DNA from: Ascarosepion bandense
Taxonomy: Eukaryota; Mollusca; Cephalopoda; Sepiida; Sepiidae
Reading direction: 5' to 3'
NCBI GenBank assembly: GCA_037127315.1
Contig: JBBBDQ010000310.1
Span: forward strand, 3,622,001 to 3,686,000
Length of the DNA stretch: 64,000 nucleotides
Part shown: positions 1-12,522 of the stretch, in pieces
Numbering within the stretch: the first letter of the stretch is position 1
Layout: every line of letters begins with the position of its first letter
The notes under the pieces: generated by a model
The model's database searches: none
Told to the model about the DNA's origin: nothing
The model's input: only the letters and a program-made list of their open reading frames with translations
Position numbers and translations under genes: made by a program

Positions 1-162
1 TAAGTAGTAATAAGGCTTAGGTAAGAAAGGCATATTAAATTAAAAAGTTAAATAGTTGAGTGTAGATTATAGTATTTACATACAAAAAGAGGAACAAAAA
101 AAAATCTAAAATGGAGGAAAATGGTAAAGCTTATCTCTTATCTAGTTTACTTTAAGAATATT

Positions 163-443
163 CAGTCAGTTAAATGGTGATCATGTCTTGAAAGAGACAT
201 GACTGATTGGGCAGAAATTTCCCACAGTAGGTTGCCATTACTTTCTGCAGTAGACTGGTTGCCAACCAAGGTTACAGAACCCAATCTATCTTGCTATTAA
301 ACCCATTGCTGGAGGGAAGAGATGAATTAATACCTTTCCCAAGGGTATTTGCGTGTAAGTGAATGCAATGAATTCAACAGGAATTTGAACTCTGCTCTCA
401 AATTTCTTTTTCCTAGCCAATGTCCACTGCACCACTATGCACA
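163..443 (-). repeat. tRNA-derived SINE, family 1 (minus orientation)
   Basis: Read on the minus strand, the head has an A-box-like segment (gtgcagtggacattgg) and a B-box-like segment (agttcaaattcc). The body contains the 'ttacacgcaaatacccttgg', 'ctccagcaatgggttt' and 'ggttgccaaccagtc' blocks shared with copies at 49745, 53693, 58370 and 59500. The open frame here is a by-product of the repeat. Confidence 0.75.
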
Positions 444-1630
444 TTAAGAATGATAAGCTAAAATACAAAACAGATGTGGTGTTGATCTTCTGCATAGTTC
501 AATCCGTGTCAGAATTTGATTTTAGTTCTTGGGATTGTATATAATGTTTGGTAATTGTTCAGTTGAAAATCATGTGTGCATGGAGAAACATGAAGTCTGA
601 AGCTAGGTGTAATATACATCAGTTACTAATGTGTATAAATTGTTCTTCAGAGCAACTGTTTAGCTTTTGATAATTTACTTAATGATTTTTACAAGCTGTA
701 GAATTCAGGTGGATAATATTTAAAATTTAGTCGAAAGACTTTAAAAAAACATTCTATGAACTCTTTATTTTGTTGTAGAAAATGATTTATCAATATCTTG
801 ATTGTTTTTATAAAAGCATTATTTAAAGGTACTTTTTCATATTATACACTATGGAAAGAAAAAGAAGCTACATTTTATACAATTTTTTTCTAAAATTACC
901 CAAAAGAACATTAAGAACTTTGAAAGTTGAGAAGTTAATGTGAAGTAATAGAATATCTAAGGAAATGAAAGAATGACATATGTCATTACACATGTACTTT
1001 AAAGGTGTTTGAGATTATAAACAAACACAAATGTCCTTTAAAAAATAATAAACACATGTTTAATAATGAAGGTTTCACTGTGTATTTCATGTGTGTTTTG
1101 CTAGTTATTCTGTCTATAGGCAATGATTTTGGGAACCAGATTCTATCTAATTAGTAAATTACTGGTTTTCTACATTAACAGGAATTAATGACAGCTTTAT
1201 CCAGTTTTAGATATTGTCCTAAATACACCCTTGGCTACTGTGCATATGCTGCACCTACAACCTTAATGGGTTGCAGGGCTTGTCTAATTTATAGAACAAT
1301 AATATATACATATGTGGATTTGAAAGAATATATTGGATGTCAGCTTAGATTAAATGTGTACTTTTTCTCTTGAAAATCTTATCTTTAGAAAATTCCCTGA
1401 GTACCATGCCTATGGATCAAACAAAGGCAGGTGAACAGAGAAAATTTTAATAATTGAAGTTGCAATGAGCATAAGAATGAGTAACACATGTTGTAGACAA
1501 GTAATGCAGGCATGTCATAATTTGTAAGTAGATAAATACAGAAGAAAAGTGGAGGTTCACATCAATCAAGAATTATCAAGCAATCTTGAGTTTACTAACA
1601 GTTTTTTTTGTGTGTGTATATGTGTGTCCT
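444..1630. other. AT-rich non-coding stretch
   Basis: I see no gene, long open frame or recognisable repeat here. The short frame at 1188-1373 has no family features and no flanking splice logic. The stretch is probably intron of alpha-catulin or intergenic DNA. Confidence 0.5.
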
Positions 1631-2085
1631 GTTCCTTTAGGACATGTATGATCATGTCACTGCATGAATCCTTATCACTTGTAGCACTAAGCAATATTCA
1701 TGTTCTGCCACCTGTTTATACGTGTTTGTTAGGTATATTACTCATTGCTTCACTCTTTTCCTTTGAGTGTGTCCCATGAGTGTCAGATTCTCCAATTGCT
1801 CTTTTTTTTTATGCGTCTCCGAAATTCAACTGTTTCTAAGGAAAAGTGTCCTTTGTTCTAATTTTCTTCAAAAATTCTTCATTGCTTATGTGTTCTTTAC
1901 ATAGAAATCTCATCCTCCTTTAAGAATGAAATCTGTTGCCTCAAGTCTCCTCTTCATCTGTGAGGAAATTGTCCACTGATTAGTGTCATGTAAGAGGACT
2001 GATATTATAACAAGATAAGTTTATTTCCAATTAAATTTTCCTGTTTCTTAATATTGTGCTTGATTTCTGGAAGGCATCATACGAA
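1631..2085 (-). mobile_element. RTE-type LINE 3' fragment, decayed
   Basis: Read on the minus strand, this stretch parallels the better copy at 12523-13560. It keeps the same order of landmarks, from the 'aggacatgtatgatcatg' end through the region before the DUF-like C-terminal tail to the 'ggaggatg..atttctatg' segment. Many indels break the frame. It covers only the far 3' end of the reverse transcriptase ORF. Confidence 0.55.
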
Positions 2086-4398
2086 ACTGTCCATAGAAAT
2101 ATTTTATAAGAATGAATAATATCCCATACAACAAACTCAAAATTTAAAATACTTAATTTTTATCTTATAGTCCCACTAAAGTGCAAGACTCATCAAAATA
2201 TTTAGTATCATCAATTCTGATGACATTATTGTTATTGCTAAATGAAAAAGTGTCAAACCATCCACAAGCTTGTTTTGCTGGTGATCAAAATGAATTATCT
2301 CCATTGATTGTAATGAATGAGAAAGACTGAATTGTATATTTGTTATGATAAAACCACTGTAAAGTTGAAAAATGCTATTGTAAGTAATCACTATCAAAAT
2401 ATAACTGGTTTTATTAATGTTTATTTTACTCTACTACTACTGTGGGTAAGAATATTGTACATTTTCTGAGAAAATAAGTTCTCTGGTTGTCACTGTCTTT
2501 GTATCTTCCTGATAGTGGTTAATAGCCAAATAATTTAAACAGGAGAGAGCCCTATGGTAAGATGATAAAGGTAGCTTTTTAGCATTCTATTTTCTTCCTT
2601 TGACTTCATGTCTCTCACAGTAAGTGAATTAAAAATAAATAAAAGTTTCTCAGAACAGTTTCTAATCTGTCTATTTGTGAAGGTCAACAGAAGATGATGA
2701 CCTTTCCAACTGTGGAGGTGAGATTAAACCACTTGTTCTCTTAAAGAGTTTCAGTCATATTAAACCTATTTAAGTAAATCAGAACATTTCCCTTTTAAGA
2801 GAATGTGAATTTGGCAGAAGATTGTTGGCTAGTTTTCTTGACCACATTTTTAAATCTCTTGCTTTTTTGAGAACATAATAACATGGATTTGCTAGCAGAC
2901 TATAACCATACAAAAGGTTATGAGAATGATGTCTGTGGCCTAAGATATTTGCTGGTGAGATATTAAGATAATATTGATTGTCCTAATGGACACTTTGTAG
3001 CTACTCATAGTACTAGTTATAAATGTAGTTAAATTCAGCTTTCTTATTTGAAGCTGAATGTTTACTCAGGATAAACTAATATTCTTCATAAATAATTTAA
3101 AATTTTTAAACAGAGATTTAACAACTCTTGCACATTTATTTAAAAATTATGATCATGCAACTATTTACATTAAAAATGAATAAAATATATAGAAAATATT
3201 TTTATCTCTGATTTTTCCCTTTAAAATGTTTTCTTTTGCAGATTCTCCTCTATCTGTGTGTGTGTGTTTTTATGAAGAACATTTGAATATTAGCTTTGAT
3301 ATTCACATAGATTATTGATTGGTGCTTAGTTGTAAAATACTTACTATGACTGGACTTGTAAAATTAGCAAAATTCTATTAAATACAAATTCTTATATTGT
3401 AACATTTATTACTTTTGGAGAGGGAGAGTCGTGCAGCTGACAATGAAAAGTGGAACTGTCAAGGGTATCCCCGTAATGTTTGTGCTAATATCAAAAAAGA
3501 GATGACAATCATTTTTTTCTTTATCTGTCATCATTGTTGCATTATTTATTTGGCTAGAATTAAATATTTTAGACCTTGCTAAATCATCATTTTTTCTTCT
3601 ATAATCTTGTACTCATAATAATAACTATGCTTTAGAGTGAGTAATATATGGATCTCTCAACATTTATTAAGATATCTACTTTTAGTCATGGCAAAGGAAA
3701 ACTATTACAAAGGGATTATTGCTTATTCTCTAATAGCTTTTTTTATTTTTTTTTTATTTACTGCTATTGTTGATTTAGTTGAGTGTTAATAGACTCATGG
3801 TCAAGAATTTAGAGATTCTTTCCCAGTTTTTACCTGAGACAAAGAGAAGATGAATATATTGTGTTCTTAAATAAAGACCCTTATTAACATTTTCAGTGAT
3901 GTGTGTATGTCAGAGCTTGTATAATTGGGCAATTATAAGTTGATATTTACCCATGACTTATAACGCCAAACATATTGCTGATAACTATTTTTTTATTACT
4001 AATATGCTTCTTACAATAATCATGACCTAATTTACCATATTTTAAGTATACTAGATTGATTGCTGAAGGGTACTGGTTTTTAAATAAAGTCAGATTGCAA
4101 CCAAGTGAATTCTTGAAAGTCAGTTTCTAGTCTTAAAACATTTTACCAATTTTTCAACAATGAGTTTTTTACTTGTAAAATCAGTTCTACAGAAATGTCC
4201 TGTGTTATTAGCTGGTGCTAAAATGTTCTTAGTTTGATCGCAAAATTTGATTGAATGACGAAACACAAAATGTTTTGGCAAGTTTTTTTGGTTAAGTTGA
4301 GATTTTTCAGCACTTTCTCTTCTTTTTTTAATCAAAATAATTTACATAATTTTCATAGCAAATACCACATAATTTCCCTATACACTCTATTGGTTTCA

Positions 4399-4400
<2 letters not shown>
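2086..4400. other. AT-rich non-coding stretch
   Basis: No supported gene. The short frames at 2176-2397 (minus) and 4120-4335 (minus) show no domain, and the one at 4255-4446 runs into a (TA)n tract. I see no clear repeat apart from simple A/T runs. Confidence 0.45.
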
Positions 4401-4449
<49 letters not shown>

Positions 4450-4458
4450 TATATATAT
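4401..4458. repeat. (TA)n microsatellite
   Basis: Nearly pure AT dinucleotides with one aaat interruption near the right end. They give a spurious YIYIYI reading frame. Confidence 0.98.
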
Positions 4459-4631
4459 GACCTATTGTTATTTTATCAAAAGTCTTATAAGTAAGAATAT
4501 GGAACATAAATTATCTTTTTGTAAATTAATAGTTTCTGATCAAATAGTGAAATTTTTTAATATTTTTAATGGATTGTTCTCATTTTAATGGATTATGGCC
4601 CAAATCATTTTTGTTCTGTGTTCACTGTATT

Positions 4632-4925
4632 GTTATTTTTTTTTTTTTTTTTAATCATATCACCCCGAGCAAGGCGATAACGCCACTGATGTGCAGGGGG
4701 CTATGCAAGAGTGAAAAGATTTGGAAAAGAGAAAGCCGGAAACCACATCCTAAACAGGGAACAAGGGATGAGCCTCTACACCTGTACAATAGATGTGGGT
4801 GGAGTGTGAATCGGGAGATAGTTTAGTCTATCTACTCCAATTGAGGAAAAAAAAAGAAAAAAAAAGTGAGAAGATTGGAAAAGAGAAAACCGGAAACCAC
4901 ATCCTAAACAGGAAACAAGTTTAAT
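4632..4925 (-). mobile_element. SINE sharing the LINE-A 3' tail (minus), partly duplicated
   Basis: The left end is a T-run followed by 'atcaccccgagcaaggcg', the reverse complement of the LINE-A 3' tail seen at 52500-52570. The rest (agccggaaaccacatcc, gatgagcctctacacc, gatagtttagtctatc) matches 18714-18915 and is not part of the LINE-A coding end, so I read it as a non-autonomous element. A second, partial copy of the 'gagaaaaccggaaaccac' block follows an A-rich spacer at about 4865-4920. Confidence 0.65.
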
Positions 4926-7900
4926 TTTTTGTTGCTATAATGAATTTTTTTTTTTTTTGTTATTTGAATGAGAAATTTGTTTTAATTTGAACAAAATCTT
5001 TATATTTAAAAGTGTTGGATCTGAAGCTCCACCAAATTATGTACAAATGGTAATCTTTTTAGGGATAGGTTCATTGCCTCAGTCACTAAATAACGCACTA
5101 CATACTGCATACTTTTCAGTGTTAACCTTAGGGTTAAGATACTTCAGTCTTTTCTCACATTTTATTTCTGTCTTATATGTAACACTATAGCCATAAGAAT
5201 CAGCCAGTTGTCCCAGTGATTGATTTGACAGGATACTCCTTCATCCACATCATGGCTAGATAAGATCTGAAGAAGTCTTTAGCTCATGTTGGAAATGTCA
5301 CAAGCCCAAGTCAGTCACATGTAAAATGAAACTAAAATTACTTGATTCCCAAGTCTTGGAATAATAAAAAAAGAACAGAATATTTACTTCAAATAAATAA
5401 GTTAAAGTTATTCTAAGTGTATAAGTAAACATTTCTATGACTTTAAGCCAAGTACAGCAATGAATTACAGCAAAGCTAAACCAAACATAGAATTCTTTGC
5501 TCCCAGTGAAACAATGAGATTTGATATAGACTTCTAGTTCTGGTAGAGAATTACACTCTCGTTAGAAAAGAATACTCTGCCATTGCTGTTTACATGCTCT
5601 TATAAGAGATGTTCTTTTCTTTTAAATCTTTGAAGTAGACTTTTAGCAAAGCCTTTCTCTTTCATTCCTTCAATGATTTATTTCAGGATGTGTAAAATGC
5701 ATTTGATTCAAGTGAATCAAATGCATTTTTTTGTGATTCTTCCTTAAAATATTTCATAATTTCTGTTATTTCTTTATAGAAACACATGTATATGTAAACA
5801 TGGATTACAGCATAGTCTAAGATCTGACTTGATAGCTATATCTGATGCACACAAACTTCAATTAATTTTAAGATGTAGTCTTCTTGAAAATCTCACAATT
5901 AACTGAATCTTGATATTTTCACCTCCACATATTCTGGTAACAGATCTTTTTGATGTCTCTTGTATGGGTTGGGAAAGAGGATTTTTTAATATTTATTATA
6001 ATCTAGACATTTTTATTTATTGGTTTAATCTAAAATGCTAAAAAACATATTTTTTAATAATACATTATCCTCTGATAAGCATAATTTTTGTTGCTTTTCT
6101 ACAAGAAGTATGTTAATGGTAATGTTCACCATTTCTCTATGAGGAAATATTTTGCATTCATTGACCAAGTAGCCAGTACTGTTTACAGTTGAAATGTATA
6201 AATTTTTTCTCTTAAATCATTTTTTAGGAAAACTGCTTTCTCTAGTCCAATAGCTTTTATCACTCCTTCTGGTATTGATAGAGGTTTCCTTTCTTGCCTT
6301 TTATTGGAAGTGGTGTTGAATGTTAACATCTTGATTATATCCAAATTTTCTCGTCAAGTTACATGTGTTATCCATTTTAGTTGTTGCTGCTGTTGGTATT
6401 CCTCAAGTGATGTGCTTACTGTTATTTAGTACAGTTCTTTACTTGTGATTCTGTAATGCGACTATTTAAATTAAATACGTTGACATGTAGCTAATGAGAT
6501 TGTTTAGGAAAGATCTTTTTTTTTAAACCTATACATAAATCTATATAACACACTTTTCCTTGGTGATGAAATGGAATTGAATTATCAAAACAATTAATGA
6601 CAGGACTAAGTATAATTCTGCATAAATACTGTTTCAGAAATGTTTGTTAAAAAAAAAAAAAAAAAGACATTTTATTGGTAATCCTGATAAGTTCAATAAA
6701 GTCAAATTGGTAGTTGATCTCAAAAATGACCTTTAATCTGTTGTTAACTGGGGGAAAGAAATGATTTGTTAATTTTAATGCTGCCAACACAAAACTGATC
6801 TCTTAATTATGTTAAAAAACCCTTCTAGATTTTCACTAGTAGTAAAACAGGAAACTCATACAAATCTACCTTGAAAATCAGTATACCAAAATCTTGGTTT
6901 ATACTTCCAAGCATCAACCACACATGTTGGAATCAACAGTCTTGGCCAAAAAGCGTAGTAAGTATAGTGAAAAACGAACACTCAATCTAATTTCTGTATT
7001 TGCTTTCAAATTAGTAGCAGCAAATTAGCTGCTATATTCATTGTCAATTAGGATAGTAAATTAGTGCTTCCAGCTGTCTTTATTGTACTTAATGAATAAG
7101 GATAAACTGTCTCAGATCTTCATTATCTTCTGTGTATACACACCCATGCAATTTCCATTTATTTTTCTAGTTTCCTATTAACTACTATTTTCATACATCC
7201 AAAAAAATTGTTTTGGAAGTCATGGCTTTTCATAAACTTCTATTTCAACAACATACTGAAAAGAAGCTTAATTTTTTTTCTATATAAAGTATGAATAGAT
7301 AATAATACCCTAACAATTTAGAATTTTATTTATCTTTCCACTGTCTTTTTATCATGTATGACTTTACAAGTATGCATTAGTGTGTTAATGACACATGCAT
7401 AGCACAGGATTTAATGGATTAGGTTTTTCATTCTATTATATAAAGCGGTTATTATAATTCCATATTCCTTGAGATTTTCAAACATGCACTTGCTCTTTAT
7501 TGTACTGACATTTTGCCAACATAGAGTTTCTCTGTGATGAATTTGTTTAAAATGACAACTCCCAGATATGTATTTTGAATTACTCTTTTGTAATACTGTT
7601 GCATATGATCTGATTAACAAAGTAGTAATTATTTATTAATATTCTTTGTTATTGGTATTAGCTATATTTTGTTCCAAGTTCTTGACTGAAATTTTTTCAG
7701 ATTAAATAAATTGTTTTATTACTTTGTTTTACATCTTAACAAAAATGTGTTTATAATCTTGTCATTTTGGTATTCTGTTTAATATATTCAATTGATCTTT
7801 TCTTCCTATAACCAAAAAAGATACAGTAGTTTAAATTTTAATTGACTTCACTGTTCTACATTTAAAAATCTCTTCATACAATTCTGTAATTTGAATATTT

Positions 7901-8094
7901 TCTACCCATTTAATCTTAAGCTCTCTGTAAAAAGTCACTCTTGAATTTTTAATTGAATCTGTTCTTTGATGTCCTTTGATCTGTCATTGGATAAATTTTT
8001 TTTTTCTTTGTGGGATTTCCTGTTATTTCTGTTATCGATTTTAATTAAAATATTTGATAAAAGGTTTGTTTTTAATGTGCTTTATTTATGTATC
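4926..8094. other. AT-rich non-coding stretch
   Basis: No gene or assignable repeat apart from the perfect palindrome at 5694-5729 and homopolymer runs (for example A at 6649-6665). The frames at 4987-5190 and 7411-7620 carry no recognisable domain. Confidence 0.45.
5694..5729. repeat. Perfect 17-bp palindrome with 2-nt loop
   Basis: The left arm 5694-5710 (aaaatgcatttgattca) is the exact reverse complement of the right arm 5713-5729, with 'ag' between them. It is followed by a T-run. No flanking transposon was recognised. Confidence 0.95.
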
Positions 8095-8329
8095 TGTTAT
8101 GCCATGGGAACGATACAAACAAAGTAAATTCCAAGTGGAAAGATTTACACAACATGTAAAGGGTAAACAGATAAGAGTTTATTGTACCAAAAAGTACAAT
8201 TAACAGAGTTCAATAAAATGGTAAGTCAAGACGAAATGGGAGTGGAAGACAAATCGTCTTGTACTTCCTTACTTCTTATTCTCTTCAGCGAGTCAACTAT
8301 TGAGGGTGATAGGATGTTCCATTATAACA
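8095..8329 (+). mobile_element. Solo LTR (235 bp) with 5-bp target duplication GTATC
   Basis: The element starts TGTTATG and ends TATAACA, giving short inverted termini in TG...CA form. It is flanked by GTATC at 8090-8094 and 8330-8334. The interior (gatacaaacaaag, gtttattgtacc, aaaagtacaa) matches the solo LTR at 39687-39941. An AATAAA at 8212 suggests plus orientation. Five-base duplications fit gypsy- or BEL-type retrotransposons. No internal region is present, so the full element was probably removed by LTR-LTR recombination. Confidence 0.85.
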
Positions 8330-8339
8330 GTATCCATTT

Positions 8340-8625
8340 TCATAATGTTAATATTTAGAAAAATTTGAAACTGTAAATTCTCTGATAAGAATAGGGCTTT
8401 AATACTGTCTGGTCCTGCTGCTTTGTTTTTATTTAATTTGGCCAGTGCAGCTTCCACTTCGGTTTTTAATATTTCTTGTTTTTCAGTATTTCTGTGTATT
8501 GCTGGTTGCTCTCTCTTGTTGTTTGAAGAGATCTCTGTTATATTTGTTCCATCACTGAAATATTATTTCTCTAATATGAATGTTTTGTCTTTGAATTTTA
8601 TGCATCCTGTTAGTGACCATGTCTT
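8340..8625 (-). mobile_element. LINE reverse-transcriptase N-terminal fragment (minus)
   Basis: On the minus strand, residues EVEAALAKLNKNKAAGPDS fit the motif that opens many non-LTR reverse transcriptases (a short helix followed by KAAGPD). The rest is broken by stops. It abuts the plus-strand RTE fragment at about 8630, making an inverted junction. The short plus-strand frame at 8423-8677 is a shadow. Confidence 0.5.
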
Positions 8626-9300
8626 TTGTTCTGCAAATTACAAGAAAACTAAATGCATGGTCATCAGCAAAAAGTGAAACCCAAAATGTCAACTACAGGG
8701 TCATGATACTAAAATCAAACATGTACAGAAATCTAAATACCTGGGAAGTGTTCTAACAGCGGACGGAAAGTATGACACTAAGATCTGAAAGTATATTGGG
8801 ATGGCCAAAGTTATCATTCCGAAAGTTGAGTAGAATATTGAAAAACAGGAAAATTTAGTTGGTAACTAAAAAAGGATACAGGACTGTTATGTGAGATCTG
8901 TCTTCCTCTATTGCAGCAAATGCTAGCCAATCTCATCAAAGATGGAGAGACTCAAAGCAGCATAAATGTGGTTCTACAGAAGGATGCTGGGGATGCCATA
9001 TACCAAGTATGTGAGAAACAGAAAGGGTATGGAGGAGATGGAAATGAAAAAGAAACATTCAGGAAGTGGCAGCTGAAGTTTCTGGGATATGTCATGAGGA
9101 AAAAGGGCTTGGGGAATTTAGTACTCACAAGATGGCTAGAAGAAAAAAGAGACAGGAGAAAGCAATGCAAGACATACATGATGGGCTTGAGCAAGTAAAT
9201 GGTAAAGCAGGGTTGGGAGAGATACTAAAAGAAAAAGTGTTAAGAGCTACAAGAGATAGGGGGATGTGGTGGACAATGATCACCTAAGGGATACTGCATA
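8626..9300 (+). mobile_element. RTE-type LINE 3' fragment (plus)
   Basis: Reading across several frames gives YKKTKCMVISKK, KYLGSVLTADGKYDTKI and QLKFLGYVMRKKGLGNL. These are the C-terminal landmarks of RTE-clade reverse transcriptases: the last palm strands, then the 'KFLGHVMR' tail. The same peptides appear in the minus-strand copy at 12523-13560. Stops and frameshifts are scattered throughout. The 3' end is the 'atgatcacctaaggg' block at about 9280. Confidence 0.8.
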
Positions 9301-9304
9301 TAAA

Positions 9305-10651
9305 AAAAGAACCAGCCAACCCTTCCAACTATCGGTCTATTAGTCTACCTCTTTTTGGGAAACTATTAGAAGCCCTATTCAATGCAAAATTGGTTAAGCA
9401 TCTCACACTGTAGGGCCTCTTTTCTTAAGCACTACAGATTTCATTTTTCCGGGACAACTGCTGATGTACTAACAATGATTATGTAAAGAGTCCATCAAGC
9501 ACTAGATAAGAACAGTGAAGCTCATGCTGTGGCTTTGGACATCTTGAAAGTTTAGAATACAGGCCTTTGCAAATTGAAAAGTTAGTGTGTCTCTGGACAA
9601 ATTTTTGAACTGATTCAGTCTTATCAAATCGTGAAATGAAAACTATCCTGAATGGCCACTCTTTTCCAGATCATTTCATATTAATATTGGTGTCCCTTGG
9701 AGCTCTAATCTTGGTCCCACTTTTTTAATTTTCATTAATGACCTTCCCAATGACATAAGCTCGGTATCTATGGTGTTGACACAGCGATTCACTCTTGTCT
9801 TAGTAATAAGTCTGATTAGCGGCTGGTCAGAAATGACCTTCAGTCAGTTAATTGGGATGGCTTATTAGTTTTAATTTCTATAAAAAGATAACTGCTCTCT
9901 ATAAATCACCTGAAAGATCACTTTTAGTCTCCCATCAATATGACTGATGCTAACCTCCAGTAGAGTGGCTTGTTGCATCTTCTCGGGCTATCATATGCTG
10001 CTAACATGAAGTAGAAAGACTATATTGAATCCATTTCTATGTCAGCTACTAAGAAAGTCAGTTCACTTCCGAATCCATCTGACATAACTATAAGTTATGC
10101 CATTTGTCCATACTTAAAATATCACTGCCAGTTAGTGGTTCAGTGATTCTGATACACATTTAGAGCTCCTTGATAAAATTCAAAGAAAAATCAGCAGTAT
10201 CATTGGTCTTGATCTGGCAATCCGGCTTCAATCACTTTCCCACTGTTGTAAAGTTGCTTCTCTGTGCTTTTTCTATAAAAACTTTCATGGTAATTGTTCA
10301 GATGAGCTCTTTGCACGTAGACCTTATGAATTTAAGTGCAATACTAGACTGGTAACAAAATCTCAATCAATATACAGTTGAGTTGGCTAGATGTAACCAT
10401 AAGTTCAATGCTAACAGTTTCTTGCACTTATCGCTTGTGGAACTCTCTTTCGGCTCCATAATTTCCAGGCAACTTTAATCTTCAAAGATTTAAATGCGAT
10501 ATCAATCATAACCTGCTGTCTTCCTGATTACTCTTCTTCTGTACTCACTCTTTAGTGATGTTTCTTTTTTTTTAATTCTTCGACATCGATAACCACTTGT
10601 GCTTTTTTAATGTCTTGCTTGGTTTGAATTTGATTTAAAAAAAAAAAAAAT
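9305..10651 (+). mobile_element. Jockey/L2-group LINE (LINE-A), 5'-truncated, decayed
   Basis: The first translated block corresponds to the NxRPISLLP..K-E region of the reverse transcriptase, followed by 'GTTADVLTMI', 'GPTFLIFINDLPNDIS' and the C-terminal 'LLDKIQRKISSIIGLDLA' and 'FHGNCSDELFARRPYEFK' segments. The order is correct for this family but there are many stops. The YxDD region is lost or too decayed to see. An A-run at 10637-10651 marks the 3' end. Confidence 0.8.
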
Positions 10652-12522
10652 AGTGGGAAGGTTGACCATGAAATTGAACCACTTGTTCAAGCTGGTTCAG
10701 ATGCATAGTCAACCCAGTATTCAACAGGACTGACTGTGTCTTGTAACAAATTAAGCTAAGATTACTTCTCATTTTTAGCACTGCAAAAATACAGTATGAA
10801 TTTTCAGATTTGAAAAAAAAAATCTCAGCTATTTTGAAGAAAAAATACTGCTTAAACTAATGAGAAATATTTAAAACATTTGATAGCATTGATTCTAGTA
10901 ACAGACTGATTATTTTATTAAGATATGCATTCTAATTTATGTTTTTATTGTATAATATGGTAACTTTTCATAAACTTCTATAAAAAATTAAATCTAGTAT
11001 AATTTAAATCATATAAGATATATTATTTATATTAACAACAAATATAAATATGACTGGAGATGTGAATAAGGTAAAATAATTAATTTCACTCAAGGTTTGT
11101 TAGCATAGTGCAAGTTCTTATTTGTAAAAAAATAGAGGTCACACGATACACAGGTAATTTTTTTGACTTAGTTAAAAATCATGCTTTTTCGATAATCAGT
11201 TTCACTATACACAGGTAAATCTTTTCAGGGTGGGTGTAAAAATTAATGCAAAAATATTCAAGGGTCACACTATACATGAAGTCAGCTTATGCACAAATAT
11301 ATCGTGTATTTGAAAATATGAAAATAAAACTAACTCCAAGTAACTTTTCTTTGATCTTTGTCCATTTCCCAAGGTTACATCAATATCACATTGTCAGGGA
11401 AAAAAACATTTTATATTGTTAAAAATCTTTTTCATATTCCTGAACAGTTTTACTTAAAATATACCTGTGTCATCACTGATATATTTCATTATCAATTTTA
11501 ATGATTTCAAATAGAATGTAGTCTTGGTTCATCCAAATATTTTTTTTTAACTTTTAACAAGAATATTATCAAAAATTTAGAGAGTTTTAAATTTATGATT
11601 AATGACAGGTTATTATATCAACTAAAGATGTTATATAAATGAAAAAGACTTCAGAATTGTTTAAGATTATGAACAAAATTGAAATTGGCAAGTATCAGTT
11701 GATTTTGAATATCAATTTCCATTGTATATTTTTGCAATTTTAATATGGAACTTAAAAAATACATGTGTTCTAATAAGAAAATATTTATATTTTAAATATT
11801 ATTTTATCCATTTATAAATTAACATACACATTATGAAAATTTAATTTTCTGAGCATTCACAAAATAATTGTGAAAATATTTTTTTTACATTGTTTAGGTT
11901 ATGGAAAAAGCAGCATTATGCCCCCCACCCCGTTTTTGTAATAGAATAGAATAAGATTGCTGGAATGCTTGATTTGTTGAACTGTGAATACTCAGTTATA
12001 AATCTATAATAAAATGACTTTTGGCAGAACTGTTTGTGTTTAGGGTAGAGAAGAAAGGATCATGTGTGTGCACTCAACAATGCATCTAGATAATAGGTTT
12101 TAAGAAGTGCATTGACAAACTGAATATTTTTCTTTTAAAAACTTGTAGGAAAATAAATGACAACAGAACTTAGCTTGAACTTATTTTATTTGCATCATTT
12201 TATCTGCCTTAGTCTTTGTGGCATTTGCAATGCACAAGAGAAATTAGTCTTGTTATTACTTCCTGTCAGGAGATGCAAATTTCCCTAATGGTTAAAACCT
12301 TGTAAAACGGAACCATAGATCTGAATTTAAACTCTAGTACTGATGTCAGACACACACTCACTATGAGAAATACCTGAATCACACACTTGCTAAACTCTCT
12401 TCCATTTTCAACCATATTCATCATGGTATTGTTACTAGTCTCATAATAGTAGCTTGAAAAAGAGTGCATATTTATGTAAGTAGTTCATTCTCAGATGTAG
12501 TTTTCTTCTTCTCTGTGCTATG
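10652..12522. other. AT-rich non-coding stretch
   Basis: No gene is supported. A decayed repeat with three degenerate 'tcac..atacacagg' motifs lies at about 11136-11290. The minus-strand frame at 12266-12469 has no recognisable domain. Confidence 0.45.
11136..11290. repeat. Candidate MITE-like repeat
   Basis: Variants of one motif recur at about 11138 (ggtcacacgatacacagg), 11199 (tttcactatacacaggt) and 11261 (gggtcacactatacatg). Short termini with internal repeats are common in small non-autonomous DNA elements. I could not define terminal inverted repeats or a target duplication, so this is tentative. Confidence 0.3.
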
